This document shows, piece after piece, positions 1 to 5,422 of a stretch of 8,410 nucleotides of DNA; position 1 is the first letter of the stretch, and every line of letters begins with the position of its first letter. This DNA comes from an uncultured Alphaproteobacteria bacterium (lineage in GTDB: Bacteria; Pseudomonadota; Alphaproteobacteria; Rhizobiales; Rhizobiaceae), in assembly GCA_929200335.1 (NCBI GenBank), contig CAKMZG010000017.1:12357-20766 (forward strand), in the 5' to 3' direction. The notes under the pieces were generated by a model. It was not told where the DNA came from and did no database searches. It saw only the letters and a program-made list of their open reading frames with translations. The position numbers and the translations under genes are program-made.

Positions 1-1
1 T

Positions 2-2518
2 GGCACCTCGCAAAATCTATTGCGTTATAATATGGAGCAAAATATTTTTGAAATTTTCACCTACCAAGGATTTAAATTTCCAAATGTTAATGCCTTATAT
101 GAAGATAATAATAACCTATGGTTGGCGACCAACAATGGCTTATATCAAATAAATTATAACGAAGAGACCATAGAGAATTTTAGTGAAAGTTACGATTTTC
201 CAAGCTCCCTATTATTTTCCTTATTACCTGACCAATTAGGCAATCTTTGGATTACCACCAATAATGGTTTGGTTAGATTTAACATGGAAAATAAGAAACT
301 CGATGTTTTCACCCAACATGATGGCTTGCAAAGCAATGGTTTTAATCGCGGGGCCTATATACAAACCGATGCGGGCGCTATTTATATTGGCGGGGTAAAT
401 GGCTTTAATAAATTTGATCCCCAGGATGTTCAAGATCATTCTACATCAAAAACTTTATTGAGTGGTGAAGTTATTAGCCGCGATGGCAACACCCGCCAAA
501 TGAAAGTGGATGAAACTGGAATTCAATTAAAATATCAGCACGATCGAGTAGAGTTTAAATTCACGCCAATTCATTTTAAGAATCCTGCTGGCAACCGCTT
601 TTCATACCGCCTCTTCAATTATGATACAGTGTGGCATGATGGTGTAGCAAGAAATGATCCGCGTATTGTCGCCTATGAAGACCTCCCCCCGGGCGATTAC
701 ATTTTCACCCTACGAACTTCAGCTAACATAGGAGTGTGGAGCGCACCATCTTCAATTAAATTCAGCATTGCTGTACCCTTCTGGCAAACGTGGTGGGCCG
801 TGTTGATCTATACTATTTTAGCAGCTGCTGTGGTTGCAGGTCTTATCGCTTGGCGCAATAGACACCTTACTCAAAAAGCTGCAAACCTTAAAAAAATCAT
901 TGAAAATAAAACTCAAGAAATTATCAATAAGAATAACGAACTTGAAGAACTTTTAGATTTTAGATCAAGATTTTATCGCCGCGCTGCTCATGAAATACGC
1001 ACCCCTCTAACTCTTGTACAATTACCACTGCAAGAATATGTGACGGAAAAAATTAATGTTAGCGGTGGCGAATATGAGCATCAAAAAATAGGTGCACTGG
1101 TAATGGTTTTACGCAATATTCAGCGCTTAAAACGCATTACGGATCAAATGTTAAGCTACTCAAAAAACACATATGTCAGCAATGACGATTTGCAAATTAT
1201 TGACTTGCGTTCAACCTTGTTGCCACTTTTAACAATGACCGAAAAAAATGCCGCAGAAAATGGCATTCGGTTTTTTTATGACGATATCCCGAAAGCTGCA
1301 GTAACATTAGACCGTGATGCTCTTGAGGATATAGTCGTGAATTTACTTTCAAATGCCATTAAATATACCAATTCTGGTGGCACTGTTATGTTTAATCTTC
1401 AATTAAGCAAAGATGCATTAAACATTGAGGTTCATGATACCGGTATAGGCATTTCTAAGAGTGAATTAGAAACCGTGTTCCAGCCATTCTTCCGTGGCGA
1501 GGATATTCACGATGACAATGGTTTTGGCGTTGGCTTGAGCGTGGTCAAAGAAAAAATAGAACGCAGTAAATCTAAAATCACTATGCATTCCATTAAAGAT
1601 GAAGGTACAGAATTTATTGTTACAATGCCAATTTTATTACCAAGCATTGATGAATTATCAGAGTTACCAGACAATCTAAGTGCTATTGAATATTGGCCTA
1701 CAAATACCCCTGCGGAAGAACGCCCAAGCCTCTTGGTAATTGAAGACGATTCTGACATGTGCACTTTATTACGCTCTATTCTCTCCACAGAATTTAATGT
1801 TAATCTCGTTAACAATTGCAAAGATGCGAAAAGTAGCATCACAGAAAAAACTTATGATGCTGTGCTAACTGATGCCCTATTGCCCGATGGTAGTGGCTTT
1901 GATTTAGTGATGCATTTTAGAGCGCAAGATGAAACTGCACACCTACCTATTATAATGCTGACTGCGCTTTCTGAAACTGAACCCATGGAACGCGCGTTAG
2001 AATTGGGCGTTGACGATTATGTGGTTAAACCATTTTCTTCAACAGAATTGTTATTGCGGGTAAAAAGCCACATCTCTAACCGAACCAGAGTCGGTCATTG
2101 GTGGCGCCAACAATCAAAGAGCGATTATAGCAGCATTGAAGAATCCACTGAAAAACTATCCACTCAAAGGGTTTTAAGTCCGAAAGATTCAACTTTCTTA
2201 GATATTCTTCGCAGTTATATTGAAGAACATGTAGGGGATTCCGACCTCACATTGCCAATTGCCGCAAAAGAAGTTGCCGTGAGTGAACGGCAAATTCAAC
2301 GTAAGCTGAAAACACTATTAGACACCACATTCACAGAATATTTAACTGAAATCCGAATGCGTAAAGCTGCATCCCTGCTGGAAACAGGAATAACGGTGAA
2401 AGAAGTTAGCGCTTTGGTCGGTTATAATGATGCCAGCCATTTTGCATCCTTATTTAAAGAACGCTTTGGCGTGACCCCATCTAAATTTAAAAGTGGTGAA
2501 TTGGAATCTTATCAATAG
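2..2518 (+). CDS. Hybrid two-component sensor/regulator (propeller, Y_Y_Y, histidine kinase, receiver, AraC HTH), 5' truncated
   Basis: A complete phosphorelay in one inner-membrane protein: a periplasmic sensor drives a kinase, an internal receiver and an AraC-type DNA-binding domain. Counting residues from the TTG at 20, propeller-type repeats are seen at 33-45 (LWLATNNGLYQIN), 76-88 (LWITTNNGLVRFN) and about 122-134. A Y_Y_Y domain covers about 185-250, the membrane segment 254-278 and a charged coiled-coil linker 282-320. The kinase has its H-box AAHEIRTPL with His324 (989-991), N-box NLLSNAIKYT, DTGIGIS and GFGVGLS. The receiver has acidic E575-D577, phosphoacceptor Asp618, Thr648 and Lys670. 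The AraC HTH covers about 725-825. The frame stays open to position 2, and the residues before the TTG (GTSQNLL) read as the tail of another propeller repeat, so TTG 20 is not the real start; more repeats and a signal peptide should lie upstream. All catalytic residues are present. The ligand is unknown; relatives in Bacteroidetes mostly sense glycans. The layout is certain, the target genes are not visible. Confidence 0.95.
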   Translation, partial: GTSQNLLRYNMEQNIFEIFTYQGFKFPNVNALYEDNNNLWLATNNGLYQINYNEETIENFSESYDFPSSLLFSLLPDQLGNLWITTNNGLVRFNMENKKLDVFTQHDGLQSNGFNRGAYIQTDAGAIYIGGVNGFNKFDPQDVQDHSTSKTLLSGEVISRDGNTRQMKVDETGIQLKYQHDRVEFKFTPIHFKNPAGNRFSYRLFNYDTVWHDGVARNDPRIVAYEDLPPGDYIFTLRTSANIGVWSAPSSIKFSIAVPFWQTWWAVLIYTILAAAVVAGLIAWRNRHLTQKAANLKKIIENKTQEIINKNNELEELLDFRSRFYRRAAHEIRTPLTLVQLPLQEYVTEKINVSGGEYEHQKIGALVMVLRNIQRLKRITDQMLSYSKNTYVSNDDLQIIDLRSTLLPLLTMTEKNAAENGIRFFYDDIPKAAVTLDRDALEDIVVNLLSNAIKYTNSGGTVMFNLQLSKDALNIEVHDTGIGISKSELETVFQPFFRGEDIHDDNGFGVGLSVVKEKIERSKSKITMHSIKDEGTEFIVTMPILLPSIDELSELPDNLSAIEYWPTNTPAEERPSLLVIEDDSDMCTLLRSILSTEFNVNLVNNCKDAKSSITEKTYDAVLTDALLPDGSGFDLVMHFRAQDETAHLPIIMLTALSETEPMERALELGVDDYVVKPFSSTELLLRVKSHISNRTRVGHWWRQQSKSDYSSIEESTEKLSTQRVLSPKDSTFLDILRSYIEEHVGDSDLTLPIAAKEVAVSERQIQRKLKTLLDTTFTEYLTEIRMRKAASLLETGITVKEVSALVGYNDASHFASLFKERFGVTPSKFKSGELESYQ

Positions 2519-2534
2519 ATAAATTCCTGCTGCG

Positions 2535-2554
2535 TTTAAGTTAATACACTTAAA
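2535..2554. repeat. Small AT-rich inverted repeat after the hybrid kinase gene
   Basis: TTTAAGT at 2535-2541 and ACTTAAA at 2548-2554 are perfect arms around a 6-base loop, and the flanking CG/TG adds a wobble and one more pair. It lies 16 bases after the stop codon of the hybrid kinase gene. No T-run follows on the plus strand, so it is at best a weak 3'-end hairpin for that transcript. Confidence 0.35.
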
Positions 2555-2570
2555 TGAGAACTATTAGCAC

Positions 2571-2626
2571 AAATAAAAAAATCTATAACATCAACCTGAA
2601 TTTATTTAGGTGCATGATGTTCTAAA
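2571..2626 (-). terminator. Rho-independent terminator of the Trm112-like gene
   Basis: On the minus strand the arms AACATCA (2621-2615) and TGATGTT (2593-2587) pair. The inner ACCT/AGGT (2611-2608 with 2597-2594) adds four pairs beyond a 3-base bulge, and the loop is 10 bases. After one mismatch the stem continues for four more pairs (2626-2623 with 2585-2582), bringing it directly to an uninterrupted run of seven T (2581-2575) and then ATTT. It begins 8 bases after the Trm112-like stop codon. This is a typical intrinsic terminator for the minus strand. The plus-strand reading has no T-run after the stem, so it is not expected to stop the kinase transcript efficiently. Confidence 0.7.
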
Positions 2627-2633
2627 GCCGCAA

Positions 2634-2816
2634 TTAATCTTCTAAAATGCGCGCTTCTTCTACCAAAAGAATGGGAACACCATCGCGAATGGGATAAGCT
2701 AATTTAGCAGATTTAGAAATAAGCTCTTGATTTTCTGCATCGTATTCCAGCCCTGTCTTACGCACTGGACAGGCTAAAAGTTCAAGCATTTTAGGATTTA
2801 TTTTTCGCTTTTTCAT
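2634..2816 (-). CDS. Trm112/YcaR-like small protein (UPF0434 type)
   Basis: A 60-residue protein with the family pattern: an N-terminal LLACPV segment (about residues 13-18), a short middle hairpin (LEYD..NQELIS) and the very characteristic AYPIRDGVPILL (about 40-51) followed by an EEAR tail. Trm112 proteins in eukaryotes and archaea are zinc-binding activators of methyltransferases. This bacterial branch keeps the fold, but only one Cys (in ACPV) is present here, so a four-cysteine zinc site is not possible. The biochemical role of the bacterial short form is not established. The ATG at 2816-2814 gives the full family length; no good ribosome binding site is seen before it, only a 12-base palindrome. 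The gene stands alone, with its own terminator, between a tail-to-tail kinase gene and a divergent HIG1 gene. The family is confident, the function is not. Confidence 0.85.
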   Translation of the reverse strand: MKKRKINPKMLELLACPVRKTGLEYDAENQELISKSAKLAYPIRDGVPILLVEEARILED

Positions 2817-2820
2817 TAGA

Positions 2821-2832
2821 AATCTATAGATT
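2821..2832. repeat. Perfect 12-base palindrome next to the Trm112-like start
   Basis: AATCTATAGATT reads the same on both strands and lies four bases upstream of the Trm112-like ATG. Its ten-base core ATCTATAGAT occurs again at 3011-3020, inside the palindromic repeat before the HIG1 gene. It could be a protein-binding site or simply AT-rich coincidence. Confidence 0.4.
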
Positions 2833-2845
2833 AAAGTTTTTAGTT

Positions 2846-2874
2846 ATATAGAAATAAATAAGTGATTTATCATC
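2846..2874 (-). promoter_or_regulatory. Possible promoter of the Trm112-like gene
   Basis: Minus-strand CTATAT (2851-2846) matches the -10 form favoured in rhizobia and lies 17 bases from GATGAT (2874-2869), a poor -35. A start about 7 bases beyond the -10 would give a leader of roughly 20 bases. The -35 is weak, so this rests mainly on the -10 and its position. Confidence 0.25.
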
Positions 2875-2944
2875 CTTTAACAAGACATACCGGCAAAACT
2901 GTTTTAGAATACGAATAAATCAACTTGAAACATATAGCATGTTA

Positions 2945-2969
2945 CCCAAAGTTGGGCACTGGTTTTGGG
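2945..2969. repeat. Inverted repeat CCCAAA/TTTGGG in the divergent region
   Basis: CCCAAA (2945-2950) and TTTGGG (2964-2969) form arms 13 bases apart, and a second TTGGG (2952-2956) can pair alternatively with CCCAA. It lies about 90 bases before the HIG1 start. It could be an operator or a leader hairpin; no family is recognised. Confidence 0.25.
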
Positions 2970-2996
2970 AATAATGACATTCAACAATAAAGAGAC

Positions 2997-3037
2997 AGAG
3001 CGGCTTATTAATCTATAGATAAGTGATGCGCTCTAGA
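2997..3037. repeat. Palindromic intergenic repeat, copy A (upstream of HIG1 gene)
   Basis: A 41-base element bounded by AGAGCGGC (2997-3004) and GCTCTAGA (3030-3037). AGAGCG pairs with CGCTCT, and TTAT/ATAA can add an inner stem. The same two 8-base ends bound the 42-base element at 4950-4991 read on the other strand. It ends 18 bases before the HIG1 ATG, so it probably lies in the promoter or leader. Palindromic repeats beginning with TAGAGC-like ends are common between genes in Hyphomicrobiales; membership in such a family is inferred. Confidence 0.6.
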
Positions 3038-3055
3038 AATAGCCATAGGTAACAC

Positions 3056-3244
3056 ATGTCTGAAGCATTGAAAGCACTCACCCCTTTTGCCTTATTATTC
3101 GTATTAATCATCCTCCTTTTAGGTCTATGGAATATGATGCGTGGAGGGTCAGCTAACCGTTCACAAATGCTCATGCGGTGGCGGGTATTTGCTCAATTCA
3201 TCGCTGTTTTAATCATGGTAGGCGCATTGTATTTTGCGAGATAG
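3056..3244 (+). CDS. HIG1-domain twin-transmembrane inner-membrane protein
   Basis: A 62-residue protein with two hydrophobic segments (about 11-28 and 43-60) joined by a short basic loop. The loop and second helix contain Q37-X3-R41-X-R43-X3-Q47 (QMLMRWRVFAQ), which fits the HIG1 signature Q-X3-(R/H)-X-R-X3-Q exactly. Mitochondrial HIG1 proteins (Rcf1 type) associate with cytochrome c oxidase and respiratory supercomplexes; the short alphaproteobacterial forms are assumed to act in the same membrane setting, which is inference. The length is usual for the bacterial family. AGGT at 3047-3050 is a fair ribosome binding site five bases before the ATG. The adenosyltransferase gene follows after 11 bases, the usual arrangement for this family in alphaproteobacteria, so the two are very likely cotranscribed. 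Confidence 0.88.
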   Translation: MSEALKALTPFALLFVLIILLLGLWNMMRGGSANRSQMLMRWRVFAQFIAVLIMVGALYFAR

Positions 3245-3255
3245 GGAAACTTTAC

Positions 3256-3837
3256 ATGGTAATTTTAAATAAAATCTATACCAAAACTGGAGATGATGGC
3301 ACAACTGCACTTGGCAATGGCGAGCGCCGGCTGAAATATGACGCTAGAATCGAGGCCTATGGCACGGTGGATGAGGCCAATGCATGCCTTGGCATGGCAC
3401 GCGCTTATGCCAGTGATGATTTTCAAGAGCTTGATCAAATGTTAGCTCGCATTCAAAATGATCTATTTGATTTAGGTGCAGATTTAGCCCGCCCCATGGG
3501 GGATGAGGAAAGTGAAAAATCTAACCTCCGCATCATTGAAGCACAGGTTATACGCGTTGAAAAAGACATAGATGCCTTAAATAAATCACTCGATCCTTTA
3601 CGTTCTTTCATCTTGCCTGGTGGCACAAAATTTGCCGCAGCATTGCATATGGCGCGCACTGTATCGCGACGCGCTGAGCGTCTGGCCGTAGAGTTATCAC
3701 AGCAGCCTAATGAGCAGATTAATCCTGCATGCCTTCATTATATTAACCGTGTTTCAGATTTTCTATTTGTTGCCGCACGCTATGTAAACAATGGTGGCAA
3801 AGATGACGTTTTATGGGTTCCAGGCGAAAATCGTTAA
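3256..3837 (+). CDS. Corrinoid (cob(I)alamin) adenosyltransferase, PduO type
   Basis: A 193-residue enzyme that transfers adenosyl from ATP to cob(I)alamin, making coenzyme B12 in the cytoplasm; PduO forms are trimers with ATP bound at subunit interfaces. Seen here: the N-terminal ATP-binding KTGDDGTT (10-17), Y-GTVDEANA (35-43), FILPGG (118-123), the arginine-rich ARTVSRRAER (133-142) and NRVSDFLFVAARYVN (164-178). Together these cover the whole family and nothing is missing. The frame is open back to 3178 inside the HIG1 gene, but the ATG at 3256 gives the family N-terminus (MVILNKIYTKTGDDG), and AGGG at 3243-3246 can serve as its ribosome binding site. It follows the HIG1 gene by 11 bases, so translation is probably linked. 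In many alphaproteobacteria etfB and etfA come next; here they do not. No B12 riboswitch is evident upstream. Confidence 0.95.
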   Translation: MVILNKIYTKTGDDGTTALGNGERRLKYDARIEAYGTVDEANACLGMARAYASDDFQELDQMLARIQNDLFDLGADLARPMGDEESEKSNLRIIEAQVIRVEKDIDALNKSLDPLRSFILPGGTKFAAALHMARTVSRRAERLAVELSQQPNEQINPACLHYINRVSDFLFVAARYVNNGGKDDVLWVPGENR

Positions 3838-3958
3838 ATTTCTCTCCTTAATATAGGCTTTCTTGTGCGTATTTTTAAGCTGTCATGAAAAGGCCTTTTT
3901 CCATTGAAATGAATTAAAAAGAAATCTAGTACTGGGTGAATCATTTTTTAAAAGCATA

Positions 3959-4954
3959 ATGGGGCAAACTATGCATAAAAAGGCAATCTGTATAAGTATT
4001 AAGGCAGTTCAATACAGCCTTTATATGGCTATAATTCTCTGTTTATTGGGCATGCAATTTGCTCAAGCCAAGGGAACTATCGTACCTGCTGGCAATCGCA
4101 ATGCTGCACAACCTCCAATTGCCTATGGCGCAATTAAAAGAACCCAAGCAACTAACAGTACTTTTGAGAAAAAATATCAAAAGATATATGCTCTTTTGAA
4201 GCGTGATAAAAAGCTTATGGGTAAAATAAAAAAAGCGGCCAGCACTTATGGCATTCATCCCATTCATATCATCGGCGCTTTAGTTGGCGAACATACTTAT
4301 AATGTGGATGCTATAGATCGCCTTCAAACCTATTATGTCAAAGCTGCCTCATATTTAGGGCAAGACTTAAGCTTCAAATATAAGGGGGAGAAAGTATCAA
4401 AATTTGTTAAACGCCCAGAATTTGCCAAATGCAAGCAATATAAAAGCAACTATGATTTATGGGAATGCCGCGAAGCCATTTGGAATTCAAAATTCCGTGG
4501 CAAAGTAGTAGGGGGTAAGGCTTACCCAAACAATCGCTTTGGTCGCATATTTTTTCAACCACTTTACGCCGGCCAAACTTTTGGACTGGGACAATTAAAT
4601 CCGCTTACAGCTTTGAAAGTAACCGACATTGTATCCCGTAAGAGCGGTTATAGTAAGCTTACGGAAAAACGTGCTAGTGAAGTTTATAAAACCATTATGC
4701 ACCCAGATAGCACCCTGCATTATATGGCTGCAATCATTCGACATTCTATTGATGTTTATAATCAAACGGCTGGCTTTGATATTTCACAAAATCCAGGCAT
4801 TACTGCCACGCTTTATAATCTTGGCCATGTGCGCCATCGCGCCCGCCAATTGAAGGCAAAGAACCAAGCTTCCGGAACTTCAGTTTACCCGCAAGAAAAC
4901 TACTATGGCTGGCTAATTAATCATAAATTAGATCATCTGATGCAGTTACTCTAG
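3959..4954 (+). CDS. DUF1402 secreted protein, probably lytic-transglycosylase-like
   Basis: A 331-residue exported protein recognised as DUF1402, a family known mainly from Hyphomicrobiales. A signal peptide is clear: basic HKK, a hydrophobic stretch at about 20-35 and an AQA cleavage site near 35-37. The mature part has PAGNRN (44-49) and HIIGALVGEHTYN (103-115), with Glu111 placed like the catalytic acid of GH23 lysozyme-like enzymes. AGQTFGLGQLNP (204-215) resembles the SLT motif after the catalytic helix, and GITATLYNLG (280-289) resembles its AAYNAG segment. Cys158 and Cys170 may form a disulfide. Peptidoglycan cleavage is therefore inferred, not shown. ATG 3971 (residue 5) has GGGG six bases upstream and gives a better n-region; ATG 3959 has no visible ribosome binding site. 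The gene converges on the XRE regulator, and its stop codon lies inside a palindromic repeat. Confidence 0.88.
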   Translation: MGQTMHKKAICISIKAVQYSLYMAIILCLLGMQFAQAKGTIVPAGNRNAAQPPIAYGAIKRTQATNSTFEKKYQKIYALLKRDKKLMGKIKKAASTYGIHPIHIIGALVGEHTYNVDAIDRLQTYYVKAASYLGQDLSFKYKGEKVSKFVKRPEFAKCKQYKSNYDLWECREAIWNSKFRGKVVGGKAYPNNRFGRIFFQPLYAGQTFGLGQLNPLTALKVTDIVSRKSGYSKLTEKRASEVYKTIMHPDSTLHYMAAIIRHSIDVYNQTAGFDISQNPGITATLYNLGHVRHRARQLKAKNQASGTSVYPQENYYGWLINHKLDHLMQLL

Positions 4955-4994
4955 AGCTTGATGCATTTGTATGAATTCAAAATGCCGCTCTAGA
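4950..4994. repeat. Palindromic intergenic repeat, copy B (overlaps the DUF1402 stop codon)
   Basis: TCTAGAGC (4950-4957) and GCTCTAGA (4987-4994) are perfect 8-base arms, and GCATTTG/CAAAATGC adds an inner stem with one extra A. Read on the minus strand from 4991 to 4950 it begins AGAGCGGC and ends GCTCTAGA, exactly the ends of copy A at 2997-3037. The left arm contains the TAG stop of the DUF1402 gene. Placed between convergent genes, the hairpin may help end transcription both ways, although no long T-run follows on either strand. Confidence 0.7.
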
Positions 4995-5036
4995 TTCCTT
5001 AATTGACGCGAATAGTTCTCATTTAAGTGAATTTAC

Positions 5037-5077
5037 ATAAACACTACACGTTCTAAGGCATCAAATTATGTAGTGCT
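5037..5077 (-). terminator. Weak candidate 3'-end hairpin of the tim44-like/mltA/smr/xre operon
   Basis: On the minus strand CACTACA (5075-5069) pairs with TGTAGTG (5048-5042), with one wobble and one A-T pair outside. The 20-base loop includes the XRE stop codon. Only TTTAT follows the stem. The large loop and short T-run make this a poor intrinsic terminator; copy B of the palindromic repeat farther on is an alternative end point. Confidence 0.25.
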
Positions 5078-5422
5078 ATCCAATATTATTTTTATTTGCG
5101 CCACCTGATCAGGCGTTAGAGTTTTAATATCGCGGGCGATAATGTTAACCAATTCAGTCGCTTGAGGAGATAACCCGCCAGTATCAATGGTAATTTTTGG
5201 ATGCGATAATTCTGCTAATGAAACCAAAGTTTCTGCTTCATCCCAGATCACATTGAAATAAGTAATAATACGTTGCAACATCGCCCATGATGGCTGCCCT
5301 CTATGGCCATGTTCAAGGGCAGAGAGATAGGCATTAGATATATTTAAGGCTTGCGCCATTTCTTTTTGAGTAATGCCGCGCTCGCCTCGCATTTCCCGCA
5401 ATTTTTCACCCAATGGTGTCAT
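5066..5422 (-). CDS. XRE-family helix-turn-helix regulator, coupled to smr
   Basis: A 118-residue DNA-binding protein. Residues 4-63 form a typical XRE/Cro-type domain: LGEKLREMRGERGITQ, then the helix-turn-helix QKEMAQALNISNAYLSALEHG at about 19-39, with NAYLSALE as recognition helix. The remaining 55 residues have no recognised domain; the segment from about 84 (LSPQATELVNII) to the end looks helical (TPDQVAQIKIIL) and may mediate dimerisation. The ATG at 5422-5420 overlaps the smr stop as ATGA, and a purine-rich GGGGGGAAG that also encodes the last smr residues precedes it, so translation is likely coupled. In many alphaproteobacteria a small XRE gene accompanies smr. Its target is unknown; control of its own operon is possible. 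It is not accompanied by a toxin-like partner. Confidence 0.9.
   Translation of the reverse strand: MTPLGEKLREMRGERGITQKEMAQALNISNAYLSALEHGHRGQPSWAMLQRIITYFNVIWDEAETLVSLAELSHPKITIDTGGLSPQATELVNIIARDIKTLTPDQVAQIKIILDSTT

Noticed and set aside
1507..1842. A 111-codon minus-strand frame inside the hybrid kinase gene
   Set aside because: It is opposite the kinase ATP-binding and receiver regions, whose motifs are all intact on the plus strand.
2974..3018. A 14-codon plus-strand frame (MTFNNKETERLINL) before the HIG1 gene
   Set aside because: Very short, its end runs into the palindromic repeat, and GGGA is only three bases from the ATG; nothing supports translation.
2817..3055. A cobalamin riboswitch before the HIG1-adenosyltransferase operon
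   Set aside because: No B12-box-like conserved core is seen, and the region holds only short AT-rich palindromes.
3886..3901. GAAAAGGCCTTTTTC as a terminator of the HIG1-adenosyltransferase operon
   Set aside because: The palindrome is centred on GGCC, leaving only a few A-T pairs around a 4-base loop, and no T-run follows.
3904..3932. TTGAAA-N17-TAGTAC as a promoter for the DUF1402 gene
   Set aside because: The position suits, but the -10 matches consensus at only about half its bases, so it is not reported as a feature.
5066..5422. XRE protein as the antitoxin of a toxin-antitoxin pair
   Set aside because: Its partner is a 281-residue Smr protein, not a small toxin, and the pair belongs to a conserved housekeeping-type operon.
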